Position numbers and translations under genes: made by a program. 64,000 nt of DNA from Ariolimax columbianus (lineage: Eukaryota; Mollusca; Gastropoda; Stylommatophora; Arionidae), in the NCBI GenBank assembly GCA_036924085.1, contig JAVGWX010000011.1, positions 16,701,108 through 16,765,107 of the forward strand, read 5' to 3'. The notes below the pieces were generated by a model, which worked only from the letters and a program-made list of their open reading frames with translations, was not told the DNA's origin and did no database searches. Position 1 is the stretch's first letter, and each line of letters begins with the position of its first letter. This document shows positions 43,148 through 54,514 of this stretch, piece by piece.

Positions 43148-43391
43148 CAAACGAGTATTGGTCGAATCTCTGCTTCACAAAACAAGAACCCGCAGACTCA
43201 GGTAACATCAAGCGAGTACTGGTCCACTCTCTGATCCACAATGCAACAGACTGCAGACTCAGGTAACATCAAACGTGTACTGGTCCAATCTCTTCTCCAC
43301 AATACAAAAACCTACAGACTCAGGCAACATCAAGCGAGTACTTGTCCACTCTCTGATCCACAATACAATAACCTACAGAGTCAGTCAACAA
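43148..43391. repeat. 61-bp minisatellite, 4 copies (unit 2)
   Basis: Counterpart of 26140-26383. The last copy keeps a ctctgatccacaatac reading where unit 1 has ctctgaagctcaatac. Confidence 0.8.
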
Positions 43392-43649
43392 AGCGATGTA
43401 CGAACACTTAAAAAACTGTCTTGGGTCCAAAAAGCTCCAAAATAGCCCAATTAATGTCATAGTGTAGTGAACTCATCTTAGACAGAAATACGCAGCTAGA
43501 CAAATGGGTGGAACACTACTTAAGCCTTTACTCTGAAGTAAGTCTAATTCACCCAGAGTTAGTTCATAGAGTTCCAAAATACCCAGTAATGAGCGACGTC
43601 ATGCCTACAAAAACACCATAATAAGTATCGACAAGGATGTGAAAGCTGG

Positions 43650-44490
43650 ATCACGGCCACAACTAACAAACAAATGATCCATGCGTTAGAAAATGAACGC
43701 CGTTGAGAAATATTGAACATTTGATGGGAAAAATTGAAGGCCAACAAGCAAATATTATTAAAGAGCAAACAACAATATGTTTTTATCGTATTCAGGTTTA
43801 CTCCCGAATACTTCGCGTTCAACAGGTAAACAACAAGGCAGCGGGTGACAATTAACACATATTACGCAACAGCTAATATATATATACAATTTGCTTGCTA
43901 AGTTACGCAATCAACTGAGATAGTGACTAAAATACATGCGCGCACGTATATACACAAACAAAGGCAAATACAATGACCGCCGTCCATCGTTGACGATGAT
44001 GGCATAATCTATTTCACTAGTTAGTAAGAATTAACTGCGCTACTTTGTATCTTCACTCTCTCGTTTCGTGTCGCCCGGCCCCAATGGCAAGTCAAGGACT
44101 AGAAGGCGACTACGAGATGCAAGGGACTCCGCATCAAGCACCACTAAAAAAAGAAGGCGGAGTCCGGATTCATACCAACACCACCCTATCATGAGGCGTA
44201 TCCACTTTGCGAAGGAATCCACGGAAACATGTATACACACACATACACTTATACCTACCTAAATAATAATATTATTATTAATAATTACAGAAAAAATAGC
44301 AATGTGTTTCTACTTTCGAATTCAGGGAATCTTTCCCGTTCAACATCCAAGCAACAAGGCAGTTGGGGAAAAAAAACACATCTCATGCAACAGCAACTTT
44401 ATACCTAATATTTGCTTGCTAAGTTACGCACTAAAACAAAGATGGAGACTCAAATACACACATAAATACAACATTACACACACACACACG
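43650..44490. repeat. Two diverged copies of the ~290-bp repeat (unit 2)
   Basis: Counterpart of 26630-27480, ending in a CA/CG-rich run near 44.48-44.51 kb. Confidence 0.55.
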
Positions 44491-44745
44491 CATGCACGCA
44501 CGCACGCATGCATTATCTGTGATTTTTTTTGGATTTCTGTTTTAATTCATAAACAAAGCCGGATCAATGTTCTACTTAACTGCATGTCAGATTCACAAGC
44601 GAATATTAGAAGGAGCTTAAATTAAATGATAAACGTAAAGAGAGGCAGAATGAACATCCCAGAGCCGTGAAGGCTGGCGTAATGTTGTTAATGGCCTATG
44701 TACCGTGAGGAGCGACATACTTTGTTGATTGATTGATTGGATCTA

Positions 44746-45153
44746 TCATGACGTACGAAGAATCAAAACGGCTTATCAAAGCCAGATACATGACCAAATG
44801 GGAAACCGAACATACTGGTTACACCAAAAACGATGCCTATTACCAGTTGAACCGAAGAGAGCAGGTCGTTGTCTTCAGACTTCGCACTGGCCACAATAGA
44901 CTGAAGTACCACCTATTAAACAAATTGAAGATAGGGTGTACCGACGAATGCCCGTGCGGTACTGGTAAAATGACCACTGAACATCTGCTGCAGAACTGCC
45001 CGACATACGAGGATCAGAGAGAGCAGATGTGGCCATCACCAGTGGAACTGCAAGACAAGCTCTATGGCAGTGGCGACAGCCTCAGGATGACCGCCGCTTT
45101 TTTCGAAAAAATAATGGTTACTGTCTGACTGTGTACGCAGAAGAAGAAGAAGA
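44746..45153 (+). mobile_element. LINE-A fragment at the unit 2 / unit 3 junction
   Basis: A 131-codon frame (44733-45128) starts in flanking sequence and covers the end of RNase H (MTYEESKRLIKARYMTKWET), the VVVFRLRTGHNR block and CPCGTGKMTTEHLLQNCP to the stop, then (GAA)n. It lies exactly where the unit-2 sequence ends (ttgattggatctatca). No clear target duplication is seen. Confidence 0.85.
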
Positions 45154-45246
45154 AGTACATCACAATAGTAAAGAGAAAATTCACTATTGTGGAGCGTACT
45201 TACTTGATTCCCACCACGTTGACACACATTGTATTACAAAGGGGAT
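45154..45246. other. Short spacer of unclear origin
   Basis: Sequence between the LINE-A tail and the GAA-SINE. It weakly resembles 6510-6570 (cactgttacggggtttacct against cactattgtggagcgtactt). No gene. Confidence 0.35.
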
Positions 45247-45602
45247 CAACATGCTGAGCAGTGCATGAGCTGCTGTGGTCTTCGACCCATAGCTGACTGC
45301 TAGCGTCAGGGCCAGCGAACCATAGCTGCCAAGAAACTTCTACACTTCCACGCGGTGATTATGGATAACAGGCTGCAGCAGGGCAGACTGGCTAAGGAGA
45401 AGGGATCGAAGAAGAAATGCTTACCCGGTACTCAAAAAATGCTTGCTGAAGTCTAATGTGTTGGACCGAAAGGTGCAAATATCGCAGCCAAGCTGTAAAC
45501 TACGACACAACGCATTCCGTTTTCTGGACTACATTCTGCTAATTAAGGCCTTTCGGGGTTTGGTAGCGGGAGATTGAGAATGAACGAAGAAGAAGAAGAA
45601 GC
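45247..45602 (+). mobile_element. GAA-SINE copy at the start of unit 3
   Basis: Full-length-looking plus-strand copy: a head with atgagctgctgtggtcttcg, then caggctgcagcagggcagac, the tgctgaagtctaatgtgttg core, ctaattaaggcctttcgggg and a gaacgaagaagaagaagaag tail. Confidence 0.75.
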
Positions 45603-45801
45603 AGATGAAGTAATACAAAGTTGGGAGGAGGACCCAAGAAGATCCAGAGTTGAAAAAAATAATCCGGCTAATTTCAAAATCTTATTAAAAACCTGTTCGG
45701 TCACTAAAAAAAAAAAAAAAGAAGACCCACATTATGCATACAATGATAGCCACAGGGACATTTCAACATTGTTCACCGAAACGTTTCGAGATTTTAGCTG
45801 G

Positions 45802-45810
45802 TATATATAA
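45802..45810 (+). promoter_or_regulatory. TATA-box-like element of the unit-3 type-2 SDR
   Basis: agctggtatatataac, the best-kept TATA among the plus-strand copies, about 107 bases before the ATG at 45917. Confidence 0.45.
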
Positions 45811-45916
45811 CAAAGCATTGCATTGAAACAAGAAACTGTTGATATTTACACGTGTGAAGCTGTTCTTCTGCTGGAGTTAATTTATTGTTTTCCCTGTGAA
45901 GCAATATTCTAACAAT

Positions 45917-46710
45917 ATGGCATCACTGCAGGGTAACGTTGCTATAGTAACCGGCCCCAGTTATGGAATCGGAGCAGCTATTGCCATCAATATTTCTTCT
46001 CTGAGTGCAAAGGTCACGATTTGTGGACGTGATCACTCTATGCTAAAGTCAGTCATAGACGTTATTATTAAGGTCAACGGTGGACACAAGGAAAAGGTCA
46101 TTTCAGTTCAAGGTGACGTAAACGATCAGAAATTTCGTGCAGATATTGTTTCCAAGACGGCGGAGTAGTTTGGACGTCTGGACATTATGGTAGCCAATGC
46201 TGGGGTTCTAGGCCTCAGCCAGTCAGTTTTAGTTGTCACCGAAGAACAGTATTACAATATAATGAACACGAATCTCAAGTCTGTGTTCTTTCTGATCCAA
46301 CATGATGTACCACATCTGGAGAAGTCTAAAAGGAAAGTTGTCTGCAGGTCATCTATTTCTGCGTCTATGGTTGTTTTAGTTCCTCAAATCTACATAATGT
46401 CCAAGGCAGCTCTTGATCAACTTCTCCGTTGTCCATAGATCTAGGAACAAAAGGAATCCGTGTGAATGCCATAAGCTCTGGCTTTGTTACAACCGATATT
46501 AGGAGATATCACACCAACGATATCGAAATGATAAACAGCGCAATTGCAAGCATTGAGTTATCTACACAACCGCTGAAAACGGCACTGACCACTGTAAAAA
46601 GTATAGCCGAAGCCGTAATATTACTGGCGTCTGATGCAGCTGGAGAAAACGTGAAAGTCGATGCCGGCAGATATTTGTTTAACTCGGCCGACCTAAATCA
46701 GACAGTTTAA
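45917..46710 (+). pseudogene. Type-2 SDR pseudogene, least decayed copy (unit 3)
   Basis: The ATG at 45917 begins an almost full-length SDR: TGPSYGIG at the cofactor loop (Ser replaced by Pro/Tyr positions), GRD, NAG near 46195, Asn in MNTNLKS, and Ser and Tyr-Lys in IYIMSK. Lesions are an in-frame TAG at 46166-46168 (Lys codon in type 1) and a frameshift near 46430. The ITG of the C-terminal segment is missing (AAGENVKVDAG). About 264 codons in total if the two lesions are ignored. Probably a pseudogene. A sequencing check of the two lesions is worthwhile. Confidence 0.85.
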
Positions 46711-47029
46711 ATATTTCCTTTATTGTGTGGAAGAATTTATTTAATTACTTATCTTGGATGAAATATTTAAAAGACCAGTTAGCTAGACTATAACTAATTA
46801 CTGTTTTGTTCGTATGACATAAATACAATGTTGATATTAATGTTAAAAAAACGGCCATATGTTTCAGTAAGGATTAGCATGTGAGAGATTTAATACAAGA
46901 TTTGTACATTGTCGAAATTTGATAAGATAAATAATTGTATATTTTTCATTCTTCAATCTTATTTTTACCTAGTATGTGACACGGTTTTGCGGTCTGTGTG
47001 AAATCTTTTTATGTGTTATTGCAATAGTA
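46711..47029. other. 3' flank of the unit-3 type-2 SDR
   Basis: AT-rich, shared with 30.58-30.92 kb and in diverged form with 9300-9600. No gene seen. Confidence 0.5.
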
Positions 47030-47620
47030 ATACTGTAATCCTGTTGTTCCCTTAAGCACATATTGTGCCCTATTCCAGGTAGCCAAATATTGTCTAAACT
47101 CATTTCTGTCGTTTGTGGTAAAGCATCATGTTAGACCAAGGTCTTGTCGAAGGCCATCTCTCCATCTCATTGGTGGACGTTTGTGGCTACGATTATAGGT
47201 GTAGGGCCAAGCATGATTTCACTTTAAATATCCATCTATTGTCAGGCATGCGTACCACGGGAACTACCCACTATCTTATAAACGATGTATTTACTACGCT
47301 CTTGAAGCGGGTTTGACTCTTAATGGCTGTGTAGCGGATGTGGTCTCGTAACGAAAGTGACAGTCTTCTACGCTCCCTCGCTCGTTGCGTAGCCATGTCA
47401 CTTTTTCGTATGTTCCACACCTTGCAGCCATACACCATGTCTGGAATGACCAGGCTGTTGAAGGTGTGAGCTCTCACTTTGTTGTGCTTTAATATGGTTA
47501 AGTACTGTCTTGAAACTATTGAAGCTGAACGACACAGCAGCTAACCTTCTCATTGTGTCTTTAGCTTATTTATTTTTAGACCAACTGCCTCGCGCGCATT
47601 GTTGAGCTCATCCCGGCATT
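47030..47620 (-). pseudogene. Non-LTR RT C-terminal relic, best-kept copy (unit 3)
   Basis: The minus-strand frame at 47271-47477 reads MRAHTFNSLVIPDMVYGCKV, WNIRKSD and RERRRLSLSLRDHIRYTAIK. This is the thumb and linker pattern of RTE-type RTs. Degraded sequence with a PPMRWRDGL-like block follows to about 47040. Confidence 0.55.
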
Positions 47621-47630
47621 CCTCAGCTTC

Positions 47631-47879
47631 ATTTTTGTTTCCGTTTGTCTTATTTCTCATAATCCCCATAGGCGATATTCGTTACACTGTGGTTTTTATT
47701 TTGCACCTGTCGGCCCTATGCATCCGACTTCCGCATTCATTTCATGTAAGGGTCTGCTTCCTCCTGCGATTTTAAGGGTTTGCGTCCCTGGTGTAACGCC
47801 CAGTGCTGTGATGGGGTTCAAACACAACACGTTCTTGCCGTGAGTCGTGTCACTTAAAAACTAGCCCACGCCGTCCCAG
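47631..47879 (-). mobile_element. tRNA-derived SINE with TSD (unit 3)
   Basis: About 249 bp. The head (ggacggcgtgggctagtttt) is at the right end, and the gaagtcggatgcatagggcc core and a fading A-rich 3' end are at the left. ctcagcttc occurs at 47622-47630 and 47880-47888. Confidence 0.8.
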
Positions 47880-47888
47880 CTCAGCTTC

Positions 47889-48480
47889 CTTGATGCTGTT
47901 GTTGAATATGTCATCTGAAAACCGGAGGTGGTTGACCATTTCTCTGTCTCTCATAATACATTATTGTCCATATTAATTATGCAGAAGATTTTCACAAGGG
48001 CTGACGGGCAATAGTGGTTTCTGTAATAAACTACATTGTTTTCTGAAGTTGCAAAGGTTATAACAAACCCTTTTAAGTAGACTGTTTGATAATAGTTGCA
48101 AGGTTATTGTAGCTCTTATTTTTGATCCGTTAGATTCCCATGGAAAAGCACCTAAACGACGGTCTCTTTTTTTTCCCAGACTGACGTTATCGTCCCGTTC
48201 CATGACGTCAGAGGTCTACTGCTCTCATTCATTCTGTTGTACATTCCAACTCAGGCTTTCTGATCCTGTGTTCCGTAGAACACTAAGGTCATCAAGACCG
48301 CACTAAAAGTAGTAAGGCCAATGCTACCTTTTGAATGGTGCGCAACAACGTGTGGGACCAGAAGTGTCTTAACCTTGATACAAAACTTATATCTTTCAAT
48401 CCAATGGATTTTTTTCAGGGGGTATCAAAGTTGGGGAAATGATTTCGGGCCCGGTCACTACTTTGGTACAATGATGTGTG
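47889..48480. other. Unit flank with an empty GAA-SINE site
   Basis: Counterpart of 13544-14020 and 33.5-33.99 kb. At 48371-48381 aaccttgatac is present once, and the sequence passes directly to caaaacttatatctttcaat, the counterpart of the far side of the SINE in units 1 and 2. Confidence 0.7.
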
Positions 48481-48649
48481 CAATCGAGATATGAATGATG
48501 GATGCTTCGATTTGGAGTAATGAGAACAGGAAACCATGGATCGTGTTGTATTGAGTGACAGGTTTAAGAATGGAAGACAGACGCAGGGGATGCTGATGGC
48601 AGATAAGCTAAGGATTCACTTTTGAGAAGACATGCCAAACCACGTAATG

Positions 48650-49010
48650 CCGCAAACAGTTATCATGGTTAACTACATCGGTTGATGCTTTAGAAATGGT
48701 TTTTGTCTTGGCCTCTTCTATGTTTATTTTTATGTCCCAAGCGTTTGCTCCTTTGCTTATATTGAGCAGTGTTTGTAGATTTCCCGCTGTACCTCGTTAA
48801 ATCGCTTCTTTAACAGTAAACATTTTTGGCTCCAGTTGTTTGTCATGTATCGTTACGCCCAGATTGCATTTCACCATAGCCTATGGTATATATGAAACAG
48901 TCTATGTGATTGTGGGCATCCCTGTCTTACTCCTCTCACTACAGGTAATGTGTATGTGATTCCTTCTTTTAGTAACACGATGCATTTTTGGTTTGTCTAT
49001 ACATTCTGGA
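48650..49010 (-). pseudogene. Non-LTR RT relic with motif B
   Basis: The minus strand reads TLPVVRGVRQGCPQS near 48913-48955, the RT motif B pattern (RGVRQGCPLSP). It is followed by degraded sequence with an AKTKTIS-like block near 48690. Frameshifts and stops are frequent. Confidence 0.5.
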
Positions 49011-49109
49011 CCAGACGGAAATTTGCTTCTCAAAATCTGCAAAAAAACCTTTAGGAGATATATAATCAAACTATACAAATATAACTGAACAAAAATAAAA
49101 TTTATTTTA

Positions 49110-49270
49110 AACGTATCAAAGCCGCTGAAAAAAGGAGAAAGCTACTGGTCCAGATCGTATTCTCATACAGAAGCTATTAAGGCATATTTTAATACCTCTG
49201 GCGAATGGTTTTGCAGTCTGCTTGAGCAGTTTTGAAAAAGCGAAGAAATCTCGTCAGATAGAAGAGAAGT
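49110..49270 (+). pseudogene. Possible RT N-terminal relic
   Basis: The plus strand around 49130-49200 resembles the -AEK-GKATGPDRI-IQKLLR- block that precedes RT motif 1, in shifting frames. It is in the opposite orientation to the relic at 48.65-49.01 kb. Weak. Confidence 0.35.
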
Positions 49271-49693
49271 CAGTAATGTAAAAAATTGCAAAGAGCGTTG
49301 ATTTACATTTCTGCACTAACTCAATCAATGAAGCACAACTTTTACATCTCCTGGTTGAGCATATTTCTTCAGCAAATGTTTCACGTCTTCTAAATCTCTT
49401 TTATATTTGCCTCAAGCACTTTCCTGAATTAAATAGTACGTCTGTCTCTGCTTTTTGAACTTCCGGAGTTATACAGCAGAGACTGTCTAAAAAAATGTGA
49501 ATTAGTTCCCTTGATGTAGCTTCTATTCAATGTCAACATCTTCTCGTTATGTCCCATTCAACTTCTATCCCAAAGATCCTCAATATAAAAAAAAAATGAT
49601 ACACTTTTATTGCTTATTTTCTGTACATGTACCCATTTGTGACAGCTGCACTTTTATTGTTAAATTCTATGCTGTCATTTACGTGTTAGAGTC
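49271..49693. other. AT-rich, no gene seen
   Basis: Nothing recognisable on either strand. The frame 49530-49724 has no domain pattern. Confidence 0.4.
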
Positions 49694-49910
49694 TTACAAC
49701 AAAACCGACTTTACATTGAAGTAGACGATTTTCTTTTTGTTGGTGAACATTGTGTTTTGATTTCCATATCTTTCCCAGCGCATATATAGACCCTCCCTCT
49801 GTTTTTGTATACGTATTATAACAGCTGTATCTGTTTTGCATATATTACTACCTAGATATACGAAGGAACTTATACATTGCAGGGGCGTCTCATTCAACAC
49901 AATTTGATTG
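49694..49910 (-). pseudogene. RTE-like RT relic
   Basis: A 68-codon minus-strand frame reads LQCISSFVYLGSNICKTDTA, a RIQKQREG block and FNVKSVLL. This is the C-terminal palm-to-thumb pattern of an RTE-type RT. Confidence 0.55.
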
Positions 49911-50145
49911 TCAATAGTTGTATTGATTCTCCAAACTTATGGTCTGGGACATCGCATCAAGGGCATGTATTTTATGTTTCTTCTATCAGTGGGTAGGGGT
50001 AGAAAAGTAAAGTCATCATCATCAAGTTGCTTTCAGGAAATACATGTATTAACATCATTGTTTGTTGATGTTGTCCACTTCATACTCCAGCCAATGGCAA
50101 GCAGAAAGAAAAATTGGAGCACGAGACACTCTTGTTGAATCAGCA
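49911..50145. other. Spacer before the LINE-A dimer, no gene seen
   Basis: Non-coding. The immediate left flank of the LINE tail is gttgaatcagca. Confidence 0.4.
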
Positions 50146-52408
50146 TTCTTCTTCTTCTTCTTCTTCGTACGCAGTCAGACAGTAACCATTATTTTTTCGA
50201 AAAAAGCGGCGGTCATCCTGAGGCTGTCGACACTGCCATAGAGCTTGTCTTGTGGTTCCACTGGTGATGGCCACATCTGCTCTCTCTGATCCTCGTATGT
50301 CGGGCAGTTCTGCAGCAGATGTTCAGCGGTCATTTTACCAGTACCGCACAGGCATTCGTCGGTACCACCTATCTTCAATTTGTTGAATAGGTGGTACCTC
50401 AGTCTATTGTGGCCAGTGCGAAGTCTGAAGACAACGACCTGCTCTCTTCTGTTCAACTGGTAATAGGCATCGTTTTTGGTGTAACCAGTATGTTCGGTTT
50501 CCCATTTGGTCATGTATCTGGCTTTGATAAGCCGTTTTGACTCTTCGTACGTCATCCTAGTATCTGTTTGGGGTAGTCTTGCACCTTCTTTTGCCAGTCT
50601 GTCTGCCTCCTCGTTGCCTTGGATGTTTCAGTGTGATAGGACCCACTGTACCACTACCCTTTTTGGTGCGGACTGCTGGCATAGTTGACAGAGTGCTGCT
50701 CTTAAGTCATTAAGCTCAGTGTTTTTCTGGCTTTTTAGCGCTGTGACTACGGCCAGAGCATCTGTAAGCAGGACTATATGGTTTTCATTTTCTTTATGTG
50801 TCACCATTTATTCCACTGCCGCCCTCAGTGCCTCTGCCTCCACTTTGAAATTGCTTGTGTACTTACCAGTAGCGAATGACAGTGTTATTTTTCTGCCATT
50901 TGGTAGGTTCAGGAATGCTCCTGCCCCTCCGTTCTGTGTAGTGTTTGTTACAGAACCGTCGGTGTATGCATGGGTCCAGTCCATGCTTGGGTAGTTTTTC
51001 GATATAAAGCTTAGGGTAGTATCTCTCCTTTCTTTTTCAGTCTGGCAGTTTTTGTTTCCAATACCTGGTATATTTTCTACCACCTCTGGAAATATATCCT
51101 GCCTCCAGGTAGGTTTTTGTACAGTAGTGATGGGTTTTGGTGTTCTTAGTGCGTTTATGGGATCTTCGTGCATCTTTGCTTTGGCTATTTCTGCAAAGTT
51201 TCTCCGCTTGAGTTTCCCATTTCCCAAATTGTTTAGTCTCTGGTGCATTGGATGGTCGGTCAGTCTTCGGAGTTTCTCTGACTGCAGCTGGGCTCTGCAG
51301 TCTCTTCTATCGGTCATGGATTGCAGTTTTGTAATCTTTTCAAGTTCTACAATTGGCGTTGACTTCATGCCTCCTGTTATAATTCTCATGGCTTGGTTTT
51401 GAAGTTTGCTAACTTTATCGAAGTTCGCCTTCGCTGCTGTTGTCCATGCCGCAATGCCATACTCGAGAACTGGTCTCACTCTTCCAGTGTACAGTTTCTT
51501 AAGTATGCCTTCGTCTGCTCCCCAGCTTGTGCCAGCAAGTTTCCTCATGATTGCCATTCTTTCTCTGGCTCTCATTCGGTTTCTCTCAATCTGACTTTTC
51601 CATGTCATGTGCCGATCAAATGTGACTCCCAGATAGGTTGGGTTGTCGTTTGGCTGCAGGAATTTGCCATTTAGACTTAATTTGGTATTTTTGGGTTTTA
51701 ATGAAAGCGAAAATATTGTGCATGTGATTTTCTCCTCGTTTATTTTGACCAGCCATGAGTTCGCCCACTCTTCCAGCGATGTTAGGGCCGTCTGCATCCG
51801 ATTTCTTGCTATTGTCAGATTCTTTTCAGAGGTCCACATAGCCAGATCGTCTGCAAACATTGAGCTATGGATTCTTCTTGGTATATTCTTTGTAATATCG
51901 TTTATATATACCAGGAAGAGTGTGGGTGACAGTACTCCTCCTTGGGGTACTCCCTGCTCGAGTGTCACCTTTTTGCTCATCTGCCCTTGTACTTGGACTC
52001 TGGCCGTTACTTGTTTGAGGTAGTGGTTGATCCACTTGTACATTTTCCCACAAACATCACTTCTTCTTAGCTTGACTCTAAGTCCGTCTTTCCAGACTTT
52101 GTCAAATGCCTTTTCCAGATCCACCCAAACCGCTACTGTGTGTTTCTGTGCCTGGTAGGCATCTTTTATTTCCTGGGCTATGAGGATGACCTGGTCCTCA
52201 GTGGATCTGTGCTGTCTAAAGCCGGCTTGCTTTGGAATTAGTATTCGTTTTTCTTCCAGATGCCACATCAGTCTGGTGTTTATCATCCGTTCCATCAGCT
52301 TGCCGACACAGCTCAGTAGGCTGATGGGCCTGTATCCATTTGGATCTGTTTTGTCCTTTCCTGATTTTGGTACTGGTACCAGTATGGCGTCTTTCCATGC
52401 CTGGGGTA
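50146..52408 (-). mobile_element. LINE-A copy 1 of a tail-to-head pair
   Basis: 2,263 bp with its (GAA)n tail at 50146-50166. Its 5' end (the VPQAWKDAI segment of the RT, near 52408) directly abuts the (GAA)n tail of the next LINE-A. In-frame stops lie near 50628-50630 (TGA in the RNase H PSHC motif) and near 50808-50810 (TAA after AAVE). Confidence 0.9.
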
Positions 52409-52535
52409 CTTCTTCTTCTTCTTCTTCGTACGCAGTCAGACAGTAACCATAATTTTTTTCGAAAAAGCGGCGGTCATCCTGAGGCTGTCGCCACTGCCAT
52501 AGAGCTTGTCTTGCAGTTCCACTGGTGATGGCCAC
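50808..52535 (-). pseudogene. LINE-A RT reading frame continuing into the neighbouring LINE tail
   Basis: 575 codons. The first ~42 come from the neighbouring LINE-A read out of its own frame, ending in a poly-Glu run from the GAA tail. Then VPQAWKDAILVPVP starts the RT: motif A VWVDLEKAFDKVW, motif B EQGVPQGGVLSPTLF, motif C FADD, the thumb, YTDGS and VEAEALRAAVE, where a stop cuts RNase H. All RT palm catalytic residues are intact. The fused start is a by-product of insertion into the tail. Confidence 0.85.
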
Positions 52536-53480
52536 ATCTGCTCTCTCTGATCCTCGTATGTCGGGCAGTTCTGCAGCAGATGTTCAGCGGTCATTTTCCC
52601 AGTAACGCACGGGCATTCGTCGGTACACCCTATCTTCAATTTGTTGAATAGTTGGTACCTCAGTCTATTGTGGCCAGTGCGAAGTCTGAAGACAACGACC
52701 TGCTCTCTTCGGTTCAACTGGTAATAGGCATCGTTTTTGGCGTAACCAGTATGTTCGGATTCCCATTTGGTCATGTATCTGGCTTTGATAAGCCGTTTTG
52801 ACTCTTCGTATGTCATACTGGTATCTGTTTGTGGTAGTTTGACACCTTCTTTTGCCAGTCTGTCTGCCTCCTCGTTGCCTTTTATGTTTCAATGTGATGG
52901 GACCCACTGTACCACTACCCTTTTTGGTGTGGACTGCTTGCATAGTTGACAGAGTGCTGCTCTTAAGTCATTAAGCTCAGTGTTTTTCTGGCTTTTTAGC
53001 GCTGTGACTACGGCCAGAGCATCTGTAAGCAGGACTATATGGTTTTCATTTTCTTTATGTGTCACCATTTGTTCCACTGCCGCCCTCAGTGCCTCTGCCT
53101 CCACTTTGAAATTGCTTGTGTACTTACCAGAAGCGAATGACAGTGTTATTTTTCTGCCATTTGGTAGGTTCAGGAATGCTCCTGCCCCTCCGTTCTGTGT
53201 AGTGTTTGTTACAGAACCGTCGGTGTATGCATGGGTCCAGTCCATGCTTGGGTAGTTTTACGATATAAAGCTTAGGGTAGTATCTCTCCTTTCTTTTTCA
53301 GTCTTGCAGTTTTTGTTTCCAATACCTGGTATATTTTCTACCACCTCTGGAAATATATCCTGCCTCCAGGTAGGTTTTCGTACAGTAGTGATGGGTTTTG
53401 GTGTTCTTAGTGCGTTTATGGGATCTTCGTGCATCTTTGCTTTGGCTATTTCTGCAAAGTTTCTCCGCTTTAGTTTCCCA
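52409..53480 (-). mobile_element. LINE-A copy 2 of the pair
   Basis: 1,072 bp covering part of the thumb linker, RNase H and the zinc segment (ECPCVTGKMTAEHLLQNCP), tail at 52409-52427. It carries a TGA at the same PSHC codon as copy 1 (near 52889-52891). The 5' end at 53480 meets LINE-B head to head, with about 8 bases between. Confidence 0.85.
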
Positions 53481-53488
53481 GATAGCTG

Positions 53489-54124
53489 TATAGTCCTGTT
53501 TACAGATCCCCTGGCCGTAGTAACAGCACTAAAAAGCCAGAAAAATACTGAACTTAATGACTTAAGAGCAGTACTCTATCAATTATGCCAGAAGTCCGCG
53601 CCAAAAACAGTAGTGGTACAGTTTGTTCCATCCCACTGTAACATCAAAGGCAACGAGGAGGCAGATAGACTGGCAAAAGAAGGTGCAAGACTACCAGAAC
53701 CAGATCCTAGTGTAACATACAAAGAGTCAAAAAGGTTTATAAGAGCTAGATACATGACCAAATGGGAAACATAACATACTGGCTACACAAAAAATGATGC
53801 CTATTACCAGTTAAAACAAAAAGAGCAGGCCGTGGTCTTCAGACTTCGCACAGGCCACATTAGACTGAGGTACCACCTATTAAATAATATGAAGATAGGT
53901 GGCAGTGACGAATGCACGTGCGGTACCGGGAAAATGACCGCTGAACATTTGCTGCAAAACTGCCCGACATATGAGGATCAGAGAAAGCAGATGTGGCCAT
54001 CACCAGTGGCAACACTAGACAAGCTCTATGGCAGTGTCGACAGCCTCAGGATGACCGCTGCTTTTTTCGAAAAAATAAAGGTTGACATCTGACAGCGTAC
54101 GAAGAAGAAGAAGAACCTTCATTC
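53489..54124 (+). mobile_element. LINE-B, further truncated (unit 3)
   Basis: Starts within RNase H (IVLFTDPLAV), continues FVPSHCNIKGNEEADRLAKE and, after a stop near 53774, ECTCGTGKMTAEHLLQNCP to a (GAA)n tail. aaccttcattc at 54114-54124 is the same 3' target duplication as in units 1 and 2. The 5' part and its left duplication were lost at the junction with LINE-A. Confidence 0.85.
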
Positions 54125-54514
54125 TTCTGTATATTTCAGACGGAATCACACCCTCTGACCACAAAATATAATTACAAAACAAAGAATGAAGTCTCGTTGT
54201 TCTTCAATAGTGCAAATTGGCAGGGTGGCATCCATGTCCTTCAACATATTTTGCATGCGTATACTGGTCGATGATCACAACGGCAAGACGGCTAAAGCGC
54301 CATTTTGTGTTCTAAAAAAAGATTGTCCTTTTTTACTTAATCTATCTATCATGCACGTTATAATTAAATTACTGTTACTTAATGAATGTCGTCGTATTTA
54401 TGTCCATACAGATGGCTAAACAGGGATTACAAATCTGGCTAAATCTAGCTTGAAATATTAGAATTAATAAGAATAGTAATTTTAAAAAAGAATTCTGCAC
54501 TTCAGGCTAGACAA
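54125..54514. other. 3' flank of the unit-3 SDR gene
   Basis: Counterpart of 21884-22304. No gene seen. Confidence 0.5.

Larger units (their letters stand above)
41826..43640 (+). pseudogene. RTE-like endonuclease and RT-start relic (unit 2)
   Basis: Counterpart of 24760-26620. GDLNACVGAAYLSWPAW is near 42286 and KVSWRHPRTGH near 42455. About 90 bases of linker are missing after 42745 compared with unit 1. The SINE-like block (42.80-43.07 kb) and the minisatellite (43148-43391) are in the same places. Confidence 0.8.
27764..44745. repeat. Tandem unit 2 of the ~17-kb direct segmental duplication
   Basis: Collinear with unit 1. Specific to unit 2 are the MITE-like insert at 28.88-29.55 kb, the LINE-A at 31.49-33.34 kb and a ~90-bp deletion near 42745. 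Unit 2 lacks the 606-bp deletion and the LINE-A of unit 1. Confidence 0.9.
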
